From positions 1,550,001 through 1,614,000 of the forward strand of contig CAVWKW010000001.1 in the NCBI GenBank assembly GCA_963755705.1: DNA of 64,000 bases, written 5' to 3'. Shown piece by piece: positions 40,143 through 48,946 of the stretch; position 1 is the first letter of the stretch; every line of letters starts with the position of its first letter. Under the pieces are notes generated by a model. It did not search any database, was not told where the DNA came from, and saw only the letters and a program-made list of their open reading frames with translations. The DNA comes from JBARDN01 sp963755705 (GTDB taxonomy: Bacteria; Desulfobacterota; Binatia; Binatales; Binataceae). Position numbers and translations under genes: made by a program.

Positions 40143-41987
40143 ATGACCGGTAGAACCTCGGAAGGCCGGGCCCGCTGGCGCACGCTGCTGGTGGCCTCGG
40201 TCGCTACGGTGGCCACGCTATGGACCTCGGCCGCGATGGCGACCATCACCCAAGGCGACTTTTCGGTGTTCGGGTTCTTCGAGACCCGAGAGGAAGGGCG
40301 CTGGGGTGAGGGTTCGAGCAACAATAACGGAACGCCGACCACGCTGACGCATCCGACGCCCACCACCACGCTCGCTACGCCGGGCACGGCGGCGACGGAG
40401 AACGGCGGCAGCTTCGACTTCAACCACTGGGATCTGGATGAGATGCGCCAGCTCGGCGATATCCGTCCCGACTACCACTTCGTAAAGAACTACAAGTTCC
40501 TGGGCCGCTTCGACACGCTGTTCCTGAAGGATGCGGATTTCTTCGCGTTCTATCGGCCGTGGTACGACGCGATCGGATCGATCAAGGACGAGGGCCGCGC
40601 CGAGTCCAATCGCGACTGGGCGCCGTACAACCAGCAGACGCTGCAACAGCAGTATTTCCGCAACGACCTGCACGAGTATTACGCGCAGTTGAACTTCACG
40701 GATAACTTCTCGGCCCGTATCGGCAAGCAGGAAGTCATCTGGTCGGAAGCCGACGCGCTGTCGGGCACCGAAATCACGAACTCGATCGACTCGACCTACC
40801 ACGGCGTCTACGGCGCGGAAGCCGCGGAAGATCAGCGCAAAAATCTCCGGATGATCAAGTTCAATTATATCCTGCCCGATTTCATGAAGACTGCGAACAA
40901 TGAAATTGAGGCGTTCGTGATCCCGGGCGACTATCAGGGCAACTCGATCAACGTCAATACCACCGACGCGCGCAACCCGTGGGTGATTCCCGCGATCGAC
41001 GGCGGCAAGGTCAGCTACAATCAGAATGGGCAGGCTTACCGCTCTCAGACGTTTCTCGACATGGGCGCGAAGCCGATGATCTATTCCGGCGGCCTGTTCT
41101 TCGACGACGTGACCAAGTACATGAGCCCAACTCCATCGAACTCGCTGCAGAACAGCGAATTCGGCGTTCGCCTGTCGAGCTTGCTGCCGATCGGCAATGG
41201 CCTGCAGACAAGTTTCATATACCTGTATGAGGCGCGTGAGAATGCGGAGGGCCTGTGCTCCTCATGCAACGGCGCCGATGCGGGTAAAGGTTATACTTCT
41301 GTAGGACCCGGCCAGTTCATCAACTACGGCCGCTATGCGTACGGTCCTCCGCGTGCGGGCGTGCCGAAAGCCGGAACCATCAAGGTTCTGCTCTCCGAAG
41401 ACTACCGCCGCGACAACTTCTTCGGATTGACTGGTACGTACTACGACAAGGATCTGACCGACATCGTCTACCGTTACGACACGCTGTACGCGCCGAATAT
41501 CGGCATCCAACAGGCAAGTCCCGCAGGCTATGCGGCGGGGCCCGGAAGCTCGGCAACGCTCACCGAAAACGCGCGTTTCATCGTGGCTGGCGATCGTCCG
41601 ACATACATTCCCTGGATCTCCAAACAGCACACCTTCCTGACCTTTCAGTATGTCAACACGTGGTACCCGGATCGTCCAGCCAACGCGACGCCCGATATCG
41701 CGAATTTCTACGGCAAGGTGCGTGAGGACAGCAACTTCGCATTCCTGGCGGCGACCAACTGGTTGATGAATGGACAGCTCACCGCGACCAACGTCTTCCA
41801 GTGGGATATCGACGACAACTGCGGCGCGTTCACCTCGACCAACGTGTACCGCTACTCGCGCAACGTGCTGTTCGGCGTGAATACCGCGTGGTTCCTCGGC
41901 CGCTCCGGCCGCTACACGGATCCATTCCTGTACAGCCGTTCACAGCGTGAAAGTCTGCTCGAGTTCACCGCGTCCTACGAAATCTAA
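40143..41987 (+). CDS. DUF1302 family outer-membrane protein
   Basis: A 614-residue protein with a cleaved signal peptide (about residues 1-34, ending 'WTSAAMA'). It belongs to DUF1302, long outer-membrane barrels seen in hydrocarbon- and steroid-degrading bacteria. Features: 'FSVFGFFETREEGRWG' strands, 'YYAQLNFTDNFSARIGKQEV', 'GVYGAEAAEDQRKNLRMIKF', 'ELFLFGVNTAWFL'-type ends, and the final 'FTASYEI' aromatic end expected of Bam-folded barrels. It probably allows uptake of hydrophobic substrates. ATG 40143 has a GGAGGAGG site. A GC-rich hairpin terminates the gene at 42,014. Confidence 0.9.
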   Translation: MTGRTSEGRARWRTLLVASVATVATLWTSAAMATITQGDFSVFGFFETREEGRWGEGSSNNNGTPTTLTHPTPTTTLATPGTAATENGGSFDFNHWDLDEMRQLGDIRPDYHFVKNYKFLGRFDTLFLKDADFFAFYRPWYDAIGSIKDEGRAESNRDWAPYNQQTLQQQYFRNDLHEYYAQLNFTDNFSARIGKQEVIWSEADALSGTEITNSIDSTYHGVYGAEAAEDQRKNLRMIKFNYILPDFMKTANNEIEAFVIPGDYQGNSINVNTTDARNPWVIPAIDGGKVSYNQNGQAYRSQTFLDMGAKPMIYSGGLFFDDVTKYMSPTPSNSLQNSEFGVRLSSLLPIGNGLQTSFIYLYEARENAEGLCSSCNGADAGKGYTSVGPGQFINYGRYAYGPPRAGVPKAGTIKVLLSEDYRRDNFFGLTGTYYDKDLTDIVYRYDTLYAPNIGIQQASPAGYAAGPGSSATLTENARFIVAGDRPTYIPWISKQHTFLTFQYVNTWYPDRPANATPDIANFYGKVREDSNFAFLAATNWLMNGQLTATNVFQWDIDDNCGAFTSTNVYRYSRNVLFGVNTAWFLGRSGRYTDPFLYSRSQRESLLEFTASYEI

Positions 41988-42013
41988 CTCGGGCTGATGT
42001 AACGTTCGGAATC

Positions 42014-42053
42014 CGGCGGCGGCCGCAACCCTAAAAGGTGGCGGCCGCCGCCG
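42014..42053 (+). terminator. Terminator hairpin after the DUF1302 gene
   Basis: A perfect 13-bp stem, CGGCGGCGGCCGC with GCGGCCGCCGCCG, and a 14-base loop, beginning 26 bases after the stop codon and followed by TCGCTTTCTCC. Position and stability support termination, though the T-run is weak. Confidence 0.6.
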
Positions 42054-42335
42054 TCGCTTTCTCCACTCGATCGCCGTTCTGCAAATTCTGCCTCTACGGT
42101 TCCATCGATTTGAACGCCTCTTCAAGTAGAGGCAATTCCCAAGCGAAACCCCGATGATGCGAGTCAGCTCCCCGGCGACTTGCGGACGGATTTTGGCCAG
42201 GTTGGACCCTCTGCCGTGTGGCGCAGGTTCGGTTCGCGCGATCCCGTTAGGCGCGCTTCCACTTGAGCCATCGTGCCCGGACAAACCTCTAACTACGAAC
42301 AAGCTAAAGCCAAATCCGGGCTAAGCAAACGGTAC

Positions 42336-42367
42336 GGCGGCTGCGGTCAGACACTACCGCAGCCGCC
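42336..42367 (+). terminator. Hairpin before the nitrate reductase-associated gene
   Basis: A perfect 12-bp stem, GGCGGCTGCGGT with ACCGCAGCCGCC, and an eight-base loop, followed by ATCCCCCCTTTA. It lies in a 480-base gap between the DUF1302 gene and the next gene (41,988-42,468), in which no other feature is apparent. Confidence 0.5.
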
Positions 42368-42468
42368 ATCCCCCCTTTATCGCCAGGCTCGCAGGCCTCG
42401 CGGCGCTGAGCCGCGCAAGTTGCAGAATGAAACGGTCGAGGCTACGCTCTTTCATTCGAGGGCACGCG

Positions 42469-42930
42469 ATGAATCGCAAGTTCCAATTCGAAGCGGAGAT
42501 CTACCAGACGCTCAGTTGCCTGCCGATGGCGGCGCGGCGCAAGCTCGACGCGGTTGGAGTCAAGATTGGCCGCGTGCAATGGGCCAAGCTTAGCCGCACC
42601 GAGCGGCTGCAGATCTGCGAGGCGCCCGCGGATTCGTCCGACGAAATCGCGGCGCTCAGGCGGTTTATCGGCGAGACCGTGCTCGCCAGGGCGGGCAGCC
42701 GTCCGACCGAGCTGTCCGACGACGCGCGCCAGTCGGCGTGGCCGCCCGCGGAGCTGCCATCACAATTGGCCGCTCGTGCCGAGGAGTTGGGCGCGCCGAT
42801 TACCCAGTCGGCGTGGAGCACCCTCGATGACGACGAACGCTACGTGCTGGTGAAACTCGGCGGAGGCGAAACGGCCAGACACAATCTGCACGCCGCGCTG
42901 ATCGAGTTTCTCGGCGCGCGCGATCGCTGA
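42469..42930 (+). CDS. Nitrate reductase-associated (NRAP-like) protein
   Basis: A 153-residue soluble protein resembling the 'nitrate reductase associated protein' family: 'FQFEAEIYQTLSCLPMAARR' followed by KLDAVGVKIGRVQW, then RxxICEAPADSSDEIAALRR, and a C-terminal half 'AWSTLDDDERYVLVKLGGGE' with 'HNLHAALIEFL'. The family is named from gene context and its biochemistry is unknown. ATG 42469 has a GAGGG site; the frame is open upstream for 14 codons. It precedes maoC by 34 bases. No nitrate reductase genes are in the window. Confidence 0.75.
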   Translation: MNRKFQFEAEIYQTLSCLPMAARRKLDAVGVKIGRVQWAKLSRTERLQICEAPADSSDEIAALRRFIGETVLARAGSRPTELSDDARQSAWPPAELPSQLAARAEELGAPITQSAWSTLDDDERYVLVKLGGGETARHNLHAALIEFLGARDR

Positions 42931-42964
42931 CCGAAAAAAATCTGCAAAGGTTTTGGAGGATAGT

Positions 42965-43432
42965 ATGGAGAGCATCCGCTTTGACGACGTTGAGAAGCTG
43001 CGCGCGAAGATCAGCCCGGAGTTCGGGCCGTGGAGCAAGCCGATCGAGGTCACGCAGGAGAGGATCAATCAGTTCGCCGACGTGACCGGCGACCATCAGT
43101 GGATTCATATCGATATCGAGCGTTGCAAGCGTGAGAGTCCGTTTGGCGGACCCGTGGCGCACGGCTTCCTGACGCTCAGCCTCCTGCCCGGCATCCAGAT
43201 CGATTCCGGATGGACGGTGGTCGGCCAGCGCAACGTGGTGAACTACGGCGCGAACAAGCTCCGCTTCATCTCACCGGTTCCAGCCGGCGCCAAGGTGCAC
43301 GCGCGCAACCGGATCGTCGCGGTCGAGCCGCGTCCGCAGGGGACCCAGGTCACGCAGGAGAGCGTGATCCACGTGGTCGGCAACGACAAGCCGGCGCTCA
43401 TATACGAGGGAATTTTTCTCTACGTGAAATAG
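42965..43432 (+). CDS. MaoC family (R)-hydratase/dehydratase
   Basis: A 155-residue hot-dog-fold enzyme. The N-terminal part carries 'VTQERINQFADVTGDHQWIH' including the MaoC active-site Asp/His pattern (FADxTGDxxxxH), followed by 'FGGPVAHGFLTLSL'. The closing residues are a beta-sheet. MaoC domain proteins hydrate 2-enoyl-CoA to R-3-hydroxyacyl-CoA, or act in fatty-acid and PHA metabolism. The ATG 42965 follows a GGAGG at 7-8 bases. The next gene is an SDR 36 bases on, so both act in one acyl-thioester pathway. Confidence 0.92.
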   Translation: MESIRFDDVEKLRAKISPEFGPWSKPIEVTQERINQFADVTGDHQWIHIDIERCKRESPFGGPVAHGFLTLSLLPGIQIDSGWTVVGQRNVVNYGANKLRFISPVPAGAKVHARNRIVAVEPRPQGTQVTQESVIHVVGNDKPALIYEGIFLYVK

Positions 43433-43468
43433 GCGCGCGCCAGAATCGCAAAGCCGCGGGAGGCACTT

Positions 43469-44188
43469 GTGGCAGAGTCGAGCAAACGCCCGGTCGCGGT
43501 CATAACTGGAGTCGGACCGGGCCTCGGCGCCGCGCTGGCGCGTCGCTTCGCGCAGGGCTATGCGGTCGCGATCAACGCGCGCCGCGCGGATTATCTGCGC
43601 ACACTCGCAAGCGAGATTCGCGGCGCCCCGGGCGCAACCGTGCTCGAGGCTCCTGCCGATATCGGTGATCGTGCGCAGGTCGAGGCCGCGTTCAAGCTGA
43701 TTCGCGAACAGCTTGGCGCTCCTGACGTGCTGGTCTACAACGCCGGTTCCGGGAAATGGGGCAATGTGCTCGAAGTATCGCCGGAGGATTTCGAATCAAG
43801 CTGGCGGGTCAACGCGTACGGCGCGTTCCTCGCCTCGCGCGAGGTCGTGCCCGCGATGCTTTCACGGGGCCACGGCGTGATTCTGTTCACCGGAGCAACC
43901 GCGGGCGTGAAGGCGGGAGCGAAGTCCGCTGCGTTCGGGCCGGCGAAATTCGCGCTGCGCGGTCTCGCGCAATCGATGGCGCGCGACTTGGGCCCCAAGG
44001 GAATTCATGTCGCGTGGATCAACGTCGATGGCGTCATCGACATCCCGGGCCGCAAGATTCCCGGTTTCAAGCCGGAGGACCTGCTAGATCCCGCCGCGAT
44101 CGCGGAGACCTATTGGCATCTGGCGCATCAGCACCTCAGCGCATGGACGACGGAACTCGAAGTTCGCCCGTTCAAAGAAAAATTCTGA
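43469..44188 (+). CDS. SDR-family protein with Tyr replaced by Phe
   Basis: A 239-residue SDR. The Rossmann TGxxxGxG region is VAVITGVGPGLGAALARRFA (residues 10-29), NAG follows in VYNAGSGKWG, and the catalytic region reads FTGATAGVKAG with 'SAAFGPAKFALRG', where the usual Tyr of YxxxK is Phe and the usual Ser region is Thr-Gly. Relatives with FxxxK exist and may be non-classical or catalytically altered. C-terminal 'AWINVDGVID' follows. GTG 43469 has GGGAGG 5 bases upstream. Between maoC and the APH-type gene it suggests an accessory step of acyl-CoA metabolism. Confidence 0.85.
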   Translation: MAESSKRPVAVITGVGPGLGAALARRFAQGYAVAINARRADYLRTLASEIRGAPGATVLEAPADIGDRAQVEAAFKLIREQLGAPDVLVYNAGSGKWGNVLEVSPEDFESSWRVNAYGAFLASREVVPAMLSRGHGVILFTGATAGVKAGAKSAAFGPAKFALRGLAQSMARDLGPKGIHVAWINVDGVIDIPGRKIPGFKPEDLLDPAAIAETYWHLAHQHLSAWTTELEVRPFKEKF

Positions 44189-44232
44189 CGCTCTGGAATA
44201 TCGCCCGCCTAGCGATTCATACTAGGCCCACG

Positions 44233-45324
44233 ATGGCGGAACAGACTGACCTGACGGCCGAGTACGGCCAGGTTCGCGACGAAGAGCAACTCGATTGGGA
44301 TGCGCTGGCGGCGTACCTGCGCGGTCGAATTCCAAACGCCGACGCGCCGATGCGCGTGATGCAGTTTCGCGGCGGCTCCTCGAATCTGACCTATCTCCTC
44401 GAGTTCGGCGAGCATCAGTGGGTCGTGCGGCGTCCTCCGTTCGGTCCTCTGCCTGTCGGCGGACACGATATGGCGCGCGAATTTCGCGTGCTCTCGCGTC
44501 TCTGGCAAGCGTTTGAGCCCGCGCCGCGCGCGTGGCTCTTTTGCGACGACACCTCGATTATCGGCGCGCCGTTTTTCGTGATGGAACGCAGGCGCGGAAT
44601 CGTATTCAAGAATCGCCAGCCGGTTCCCGCCGAGCTGGGCGACGACCCCGAGACTTTCCGCAAAATCTCCGAGGGCTTTGTCGACACGCTGGCCGATCTG
44701 CATCGGGTTGATTACGCCGCGATAGGACTTCAGGACCTGGGCAAGCCCGAAGGATTTCTGAAGCGCCAGATCGTCGGATGGATGAAGCGCTGGGAAGCCG
44801 CCAAGACCCGCGAAGTGCCGCTGATGGAAAAGCTCGGCGCATGGTTTCTCGAGCACATGCCACGCGCGCAGCCGCCGACCCTCCTGCACAACGATTTCTA
44901 TCTGCACAACCTGATGCTCGACGCGCACACGCCCGGCCGCGTCGTCGGGGTGTTCGACTGGGAGATGTTGACGCTGGGCGATCCGATGATCGATCTCGGA
45001 ATCGCGCTCGGCTACTGGCGCGAGCGCTCGGACACCGAAATGCTGGCGATCGCCGAGATCGAGCCGCATACGCTCAAGCGCGGATTCCTTGGCCGCGAGG
45101 AGCTGGCGAATCGCTACGCTCTGCGCAGCGGCCGCGACTTGAGCGATCTTCCATTTTATCTGGCCTGGGCGCATTGGAAGACGGCGACCGTCGGTGAGCA
45201 GATTTATGTTCGTTATGTCAGAGGACAAACCACCGACCCGCGCTTTGCGCTGATGGGCACGGGATCGCCGGCGCTGGCCGCGGCAGCAGCGCGGGTTCTC
45301 GCGCCGCTCGGATTCAAAGGCTGA
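44233..45324 (+). CDS. Phosphotransferase, APH/ACAD10-like
   Basis: A 363-residue kinase-fold phosphotransferase. It has the N-lobe 'GGSSNLTYLLEFGEHQWVVR' with RRPPFGPLP, the catalytic loop LLHNDFYLHN (Asp and Asn) and a metal DWE in 'VFDWEMLTLGDPMIDLG'. These traits match the ACAD10/11-type phosphotransferases, which phosphorylate 4-hydroxyacyl-CoA before dehydrogenation. Position after MaoC and SDR and before a crotonase supports that role. ATG 44233 begins MAEQTDLTAEYG; an in-frame extension further upstream (from 43,756) is shadow coding. No ribosome binding site is strong. Confidence 0.9.
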   Translation: MAEQTDLTAEYGQVRDEEQLDWDALAAYLRGRIPNADAPMRVMQFRGGSSNLTYLLEFGEHQWVVRRPPFGPLPVGGHDMAREFRVLSRLWQAFEPAPRAWLFCDDTSIIGAPFFVMERRRGIVFKNRQPVPAELGDDPETFRKISEGFVDTLADLHRVDYAAIGLQDLGKPEGFLKRQIVGWMKRWEAAKTREVPLMEKLGAWFLEHMPRAQPPTLLHNDFYLHNLMLDAHTPGRVVGVFDWEMLTLGDPMIDLGIALGYWRERSDTEMLAIAEIEPHTLKRGFLGREELANRYALRSGRDLSDLPFYLAWAHWKTATVGEQIYVRYVRGQTTDPRFALMGTGSPALAAAAARVLAPLGFKG

Positions 45325-45335
45325 AAGGGCCGCGA

Positions 45336-45737
45336 GTGCCAACTAAACAACAAATTGTTAACGAAGTCGAAAACTTCTACCGTGCGTATATCGACGCGTT
45401 CAATCGCGAAGACATCGACAGCTATGCCGACTCCTTCGTGCCGGGCTACTCGTTGATCCGCGGAGCCCGGATCACCGCCTGCACGACCGAGCCGGAGCTT
45501 CAGCAATACAGCGCGCAAGCGTTTATCGAGGTGAAGGCGCGCGGATGGGCGCGCTCGGGGGTTGACCTTCTGACGGTCTCGCCGCTGGGCGACGACCAGG
45601 CGATGATTCTCGCCGAGGTGACGCGCTACCGCGCTGACGAATCGATTCTTGAGCGTGGGCGGGTCAGCTATATCGTGGTGCGCACGGTCAAAGGATGGAA
45701 AATCGCCGTGATGATCCCGCTCGCGGCGTCGAGCTGA
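45336..45737 (+). CDS. NTF2-like/SnoaL-like small protein
   Basis: A 133-residue protein with the cone-shaped NTF2-like fold. The pattern starts 'IVNEVENFYRAYIDAFNRED' and has 'YADSFVPGYSLIRGARITAC', then 'DQAMILAEVTRYRADESI' and 'VSYIVVRTVKGWKIAVMIP'. Such proteins are polyketide cyclases, isomerases or ligand-binding subunits. The start is GTG 45336, 11 bases after the APH-type gene, so it is likely co-transcribed. No catalytic residue set is recognisable; a role in binding or isomerising an acyl intermediate is a guess. Confidence 0.8.
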   Translation: MPTKQQIVNEVENFYRAYIDAFNREDIDSYADSFVPGYSLIRGARITACTTEPELQQYSAQAFIEVKARGWARSGVDLLTVSPLGDDQAMILAEVTRYRADESILERGRVSYIVVRTVKGWKIAVMIPLAASS

Positions 45738-45911
45738 AGCAAGAGCTGGCGTGAAACGCCAAAGCAATGAGAAGAAGATATTTACCGTCTTCCCATTGCT
45801 CGGTCCAAAGCCGATTTTCAAAGCACCAACCAGGCGCGTCTCTCTTCGATTAAGCGCAACAGCTTGTCGCCTTCTTTGCCGGCATCGTTTTTGTGAACGG
45901 CAAAAGGCTGG

Positions 45912-45927
45912 TGGCATGGTGGTTGCT
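45912..45927 (+). promoter_or_regulatory. Sigma-54 (-24/-12) promoter
   Basis: TGGCATGGTGGTTGCT matches the consensus TGGCAYR-N4-TTGCW exactly with both the GG at -24 and GC at -12 in correct spacing. It lies 46 bases upstream of the ATG of the Gly-rich secreted protein, so transcription would start near 45,938 with about 35 bases of leader. Sigma-54 promoters need an enhancer-binding activator; none is encoded nearby. Confidence 0.55.
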
Positions 45928-45972
45928 CCCTTCCTTGCCGTCGTTTAATTCACACGGCCAGGAGAAACCGAA

Positions 45973-46407
45973 ATGAAGAGGAACGGTCTTCCCGCGTTAA
46001 TTCTCGCAACCACGCTGTCGCTTGCGGTGGTTTCGTTTACTTCCAACGCCTTTGCTCAAGCAGGAGGCGGTGGCGGCGGTGGTGCGGGCGGCGGAGGTGC
46101 GGGGGCAGGAGCAGGCAGCGGCGGTGCGTCAGCCGGCGGCGTCGGAGCTGGAGGAGCTGGTAGCGGTGCTACAGGAGGGATGGGCTCGTCGGGCGCCGGC
46201 GGCAGTATGGATAGCGGCGCGTCGGGTGCCGGCATGAATTCGTCAGGCAGCGCGAACGTCGGCCGCGGCACCAATACCGGAAGTAGCATGAACTCGGGTA
46301 CTTCGAATTCTGGTTCCGGGATGTCCGGTTCTTCGAGCATGGACGGCAACAACGCCGCGGGCCAACAGCCCGGCAACCTGGGATCGGGCGCTCCGTCCAC
46401 TCCGTAA
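45973..46407 (+). CDS. Gly/Ser-rich secreted protein
   Basis: A 144-residue protein with a clear signal peptide (residues 1-29, 'ILATTLSLAVVSFTSNAFAQ') followed by a long low-complexity region rich in Gly, Ala and Ser: GGGGGGAGGGGAGAGAGSGG, then repeated SGxS/GxSMxSG units such as 'SGSGMSGSSSMDGNNAAGQQ'. It has no folded domain that I can see and probably forms a flexible, possibly adhesive, surface or periplasmic polymer. ATG 45973 has an AGGAGA site 8 bases upstream. A sigma-54-type promoter precedes it. No closely related named family. Confidence 0.75.
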   Translation: MKRNGLPALILATTLSLAVVSFTSNAFAQAGGGGGGGAGGGGAGAGAGSGGASAGGVGAGGAGSGATGGMGSSGAGGSMDSGASGAGMNSSGSANVGRGTNTGSSMNSGTSNSGSGMSGSSSMDGNNAAGQQPGNLGSGAPSTP

Positions 46408-46592
46408 AGTTTTGCGCCAAAAAACTCGAGCCGACGCGCCGGTACTCAATTGAGTGCCGGCGCGAATACTGTCGCGTAAGTTCTCCCCCTGCTGGCGGCG
46501 TTGTATCATCTGCCTCCAAGAATCCTTTCATCGTGACCGCGAAACGTTCGTGGCGGGATTACAGCCGCGGCAAACGCGGGGAGGATAGCAGC

Positions 46593-47474
46593 GTGGAGTA
46601 CAAATCAATTCTGTATCGCGCCGACGGGCGCGTCGCGACGATTACGCTTAACCGGCCTCATCGGATGAACGCGATCGACGGCGCGATGCCGCGCGAGATT
46701 GCCGACGCGGTGCATCGCGCCAACGCCGACAACGACGTGCACGTGATCGTCGTCACCGGTGCGGGGGCAGGCTTTTGCGCGGGCTACGATCTGGTCGAGT
46801 ATGCCGAGCGCCCAGGAGTTCAGGCCGGATCGCAACTCGGTTCAGGCGAAGCGGCGCAGCCATGGGATCCGATGGCGGATTTTTACGGGATGTACCAGAA
46901 CACGCAGGACTTCATGAGCCTGTGGCGATCATACAAGCCGACTATCGCAAAAATAAATGGACCCGCCGTCGCCGGCGGCAGCGATATCGCGCTGTGCTGC
47001 GATATCGTCGTGATGGCCGACGAGGCCCGAATCGGCTACCCGCCCGCCCGAGTCTGGGGATGCCCGACCACGGCGATGTGGCTCTACCGCCTCGGCGCCG
47101 AGAAAGCCAAGCGGATGCTTCTGACTGGCGATCTGATTTTCGGTCCCGAGGCGGCGAAGCTCGGACTGTGTCTCGAATCAGTTCCGCGTGCGCGGCTCGA
47201 CCATCGGGTCGACGAGCTCGCAAACCGGATGGCGGGAATTCCGCGCAATCAACTGATGATGCAGAAGCTGATGATCAACCAGGCGTTCGACAACATGGGG
47301 CTCGCGAACACGCAGATGTTCGCCACGATCTTTGACGGAATGACGCGTCACAGTCCCGAAGGTGTGTGGTTCAAGCAGCGCGCCGAAGATGCAGGCGTCA
47401 AGCAGGCGGTCAAAGAGCGCGACGGCGGAGAGCCGATCGCGCCGGGCCGCAGCAAACCGTTCGGGCGCGTATGA
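46593..47474 (+). CDS. Enoyl-CoA hydratase/isomerase (crotonase) family
   Basis: A 293-residue crotonase. The start 'YKSILYRADGRVATITLNRP' is standard, followed by the oxyanion-loop 'GAGAGFCAGYDLVEYAERP' and GPAVAGGSDIALCCD, with a VWGCPTTAMWLYRLG region and a C-terminal helical part 'FDGMTRHSPEGVWFKQR'. Catalytic Glu pair is not clearly present, so isomerase or hydrolase activity is possible. GTG 46593 has GGGAGG 8 bases upstream, and a more upstream GTG at 46533 is in frame. It may serve the same acyl-CoA pathway as maoC and the APH-like gene. Confidence 0.9.
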   Translation: MEYKSILYRADGRVATITLNRPHRMNAIDGAMPREIADAVHRANADNDVHVIVVTGAGAGFCAGYDLVEYAERPGVQAGSQLGSGEAAQPWDPMADFYGMYQNTQDFMSLWRSYKPTIAKINGPAVAGGSDIALCCDIVVMADEARIGYPPARVWGCPTTAMWLYRLGAEKAKRMLLTGDLIFGPEAAKLGLCLESVPRARLDHRVDELANRMAGIPRNQLMMQKLMINQAFDNMGLANTQMFATIFDGMTRHSPEGVWFKQRAEDAGVKQAVKERDGGEPIAPGRSKPFGRV

Positions 47475-47787
47475 ACGTCGAACATACCGCGAGTGCTTTG
47501 CGACTCATTCGGGTGGACTGCTTTCGCGACTGGCGAGATTCCTCGCGATGCACGCAGTGCGAGACGATCTGCGCGACACCGAGCTGGTGGTAGTTTCGCG
47601 CTCGGAATGACACAACAGCGGCGAGCATCGTCATTCCGGGAATGGCACAAAATCCGCGAGCTCTGTCATTCCGAGCGCGAACGGGCGAGGTGCGTTGGGT
47701 CGTGCACGTCAAATCGAGTAGCAGAGATCGCGAGAAATCTCGCCCTCGGCGCTTGCTGACTTTTCCGGGGCTCTATACAAAGGTCCG
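47475..47787. repeat. Non-coding interval with REP-like units
   Basis: Carries GTCATTCCGGGAATGGCAC (47629-47647) and GTCATTCCGAGCGCGAACGG (47667-47686), which share the core of the family at 34,682, plus a GCGAGAAATCTCGCC hairpin near 47,730-47,750. No gene is seen. The interval separates the crotonase and the RND adaptor, which face each other tail to tail. Confidence 0.5.
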
Positions 47788-48933
47788 CTACTGCGAGGCA
47801 GTTTGCTGTTGCTCGACCGGTTGGACGCGTTCGCCGTCGCGGGCGGACTGGCCGACGTTCAACGCCACCATCGCGTCGGCGTCGATGCCGTTGGCGACTT
47901 CGACCGCGATTCCGTTGTCGTAGCCGAGCTTCACTTCGGTCAGATGGAGCACCTTGTTATTCACCACCGGCACGAACACCTTGCCGTTGCGAAATACCAG
48001 CGCTTCATCGGGGACGAGCGGCGCGCCGGCCGGAATTGACACGATGAACTCGGCGCTGCCGTACATTCCGGGAAACAGCGCCTCATCGGTGTTGGGCAGA
48101 TCGACTTCCACCAGCATCGTGCGCGAGTCCGGCGAGAGCGCCTCTGGATGGCGCGTGATGGTGCCGGTGAACTTGCGCTGCGGAAATTCGTTGACCGTGA
48201 TCGAGGCGCTGTCGCCGTTGCGGATGAACAGCGCGATGTTCTGGGGCACATAGGTGTAGACGCGCAGCGGTTTCATCCGCGCGACATCGACGATCGCGTC
48301 GGCGAGGCTGGTCGAGCTGGTCGCTTCGGGAATCAGGTGGCCGGGATCAACGTCGCGCGCGGTTACGATTCCGTCAAACGGGGCGGTCACGCGCTCGTAC
48401 GCCTGCAGCGCGATCGATTGCGCCAGGGTCGCCTTCGTCTGCAGCATCGTGGAGTGCGACTCGTCGGCGACTTGCTGCGAGATTACTTCCTGGCGGACGA
48501 GAATCTGGTTGCGATCATCGGTGACCTTCGCGATCTGATAGGCGGCGCGTGAGTTGCGGACCTGCTGGTCGGTCTCCGGAGACTCGATCGTCGCAAGCAG
48601 CTCGCCGGTGTGGATGCGGTCGCCCTTATCGACCCGGAGCGATTTTATGTAGCCGGGAACCTTCGCGTAGATTTGAGTTTCGTCGAAGCCGCGGGTGGTC
48701 GCGGGCAGCTTGACGTCGCGCGTAGCGGGCACGCGGCCGACTTTCGCGACCAGCACGTGCGGTCCGATCTCGGCCTGCTGCGCCAGGTCGTTGGTCTGGC
48801 GGCCGATCCACAATTCCCGCGCAAGCACGAACCCGGCGGTGGCGATCACCACGAGCGCGATCGCGCCGATCCATCCCACGACAAAGAATTTGCCGGAGGC
48901 TTTGGCCGTGTATTGCCTGGGGTCGTCTTCCAT
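47788..48933 (-). CDS. RND efflux periplasmic adaptor subunit
   Basis: A 381-residue membrane fusion protein. It has one N-terminal helix (about residues 18-40, 'VVGWIGAIALVVIATAGFVL'), the lipoyl/barrel-sandwich 'IYAKVPGYIKSLRVDKGDRI' and 'YERVTAPFDGIVTARDVDPG', a helical hairpin, and a beta-barrel 'TVNEFPQRKFTGTITRHPEA'. Such proteins connect the inner-membrane permease to an outer-membrane channel. It starts 13 bases after the RND permease, so the two form an operon. There is no outer-membrane factor gene next to it. The signal is a membrane anchor, not a lipobox. Confidence 0.93.
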   Translation of the reverse strand: MEDDPRQYTAKASGKFFVVGWIGAIALVVIATAGFVLARELWIGRQTNDLAQQAEIGPHVLVAKVGRVPATRDVKLPATTRGFDETQIYAKVPGYIKSLRVDKGDRIHTGELLATIESPETDQQVRNSRAAYQIAKVTDDRNQILVRQEVISQQVADESHSTMLQTKATLAQSIALQAYERVTAPFDGIVTARDVDPGHLIPEATSSTSLADAIVDVARMKPLRVYTYVPQNIALFIRNGDSASITVNEFPQRKFTGTITRHPEALSPDSRTMLVEVDLPNTDEALFPGMYGSAEFIVSIPAGAPLVPDEALVFRNGKVFVPVVNNKVLHLTEVKLGYDNGIAVEVANGIDADAMVALNVGQSARDGERVQPVEQQQTASQ

Positions 48934-48946
48934 CTGATTCCATCGC

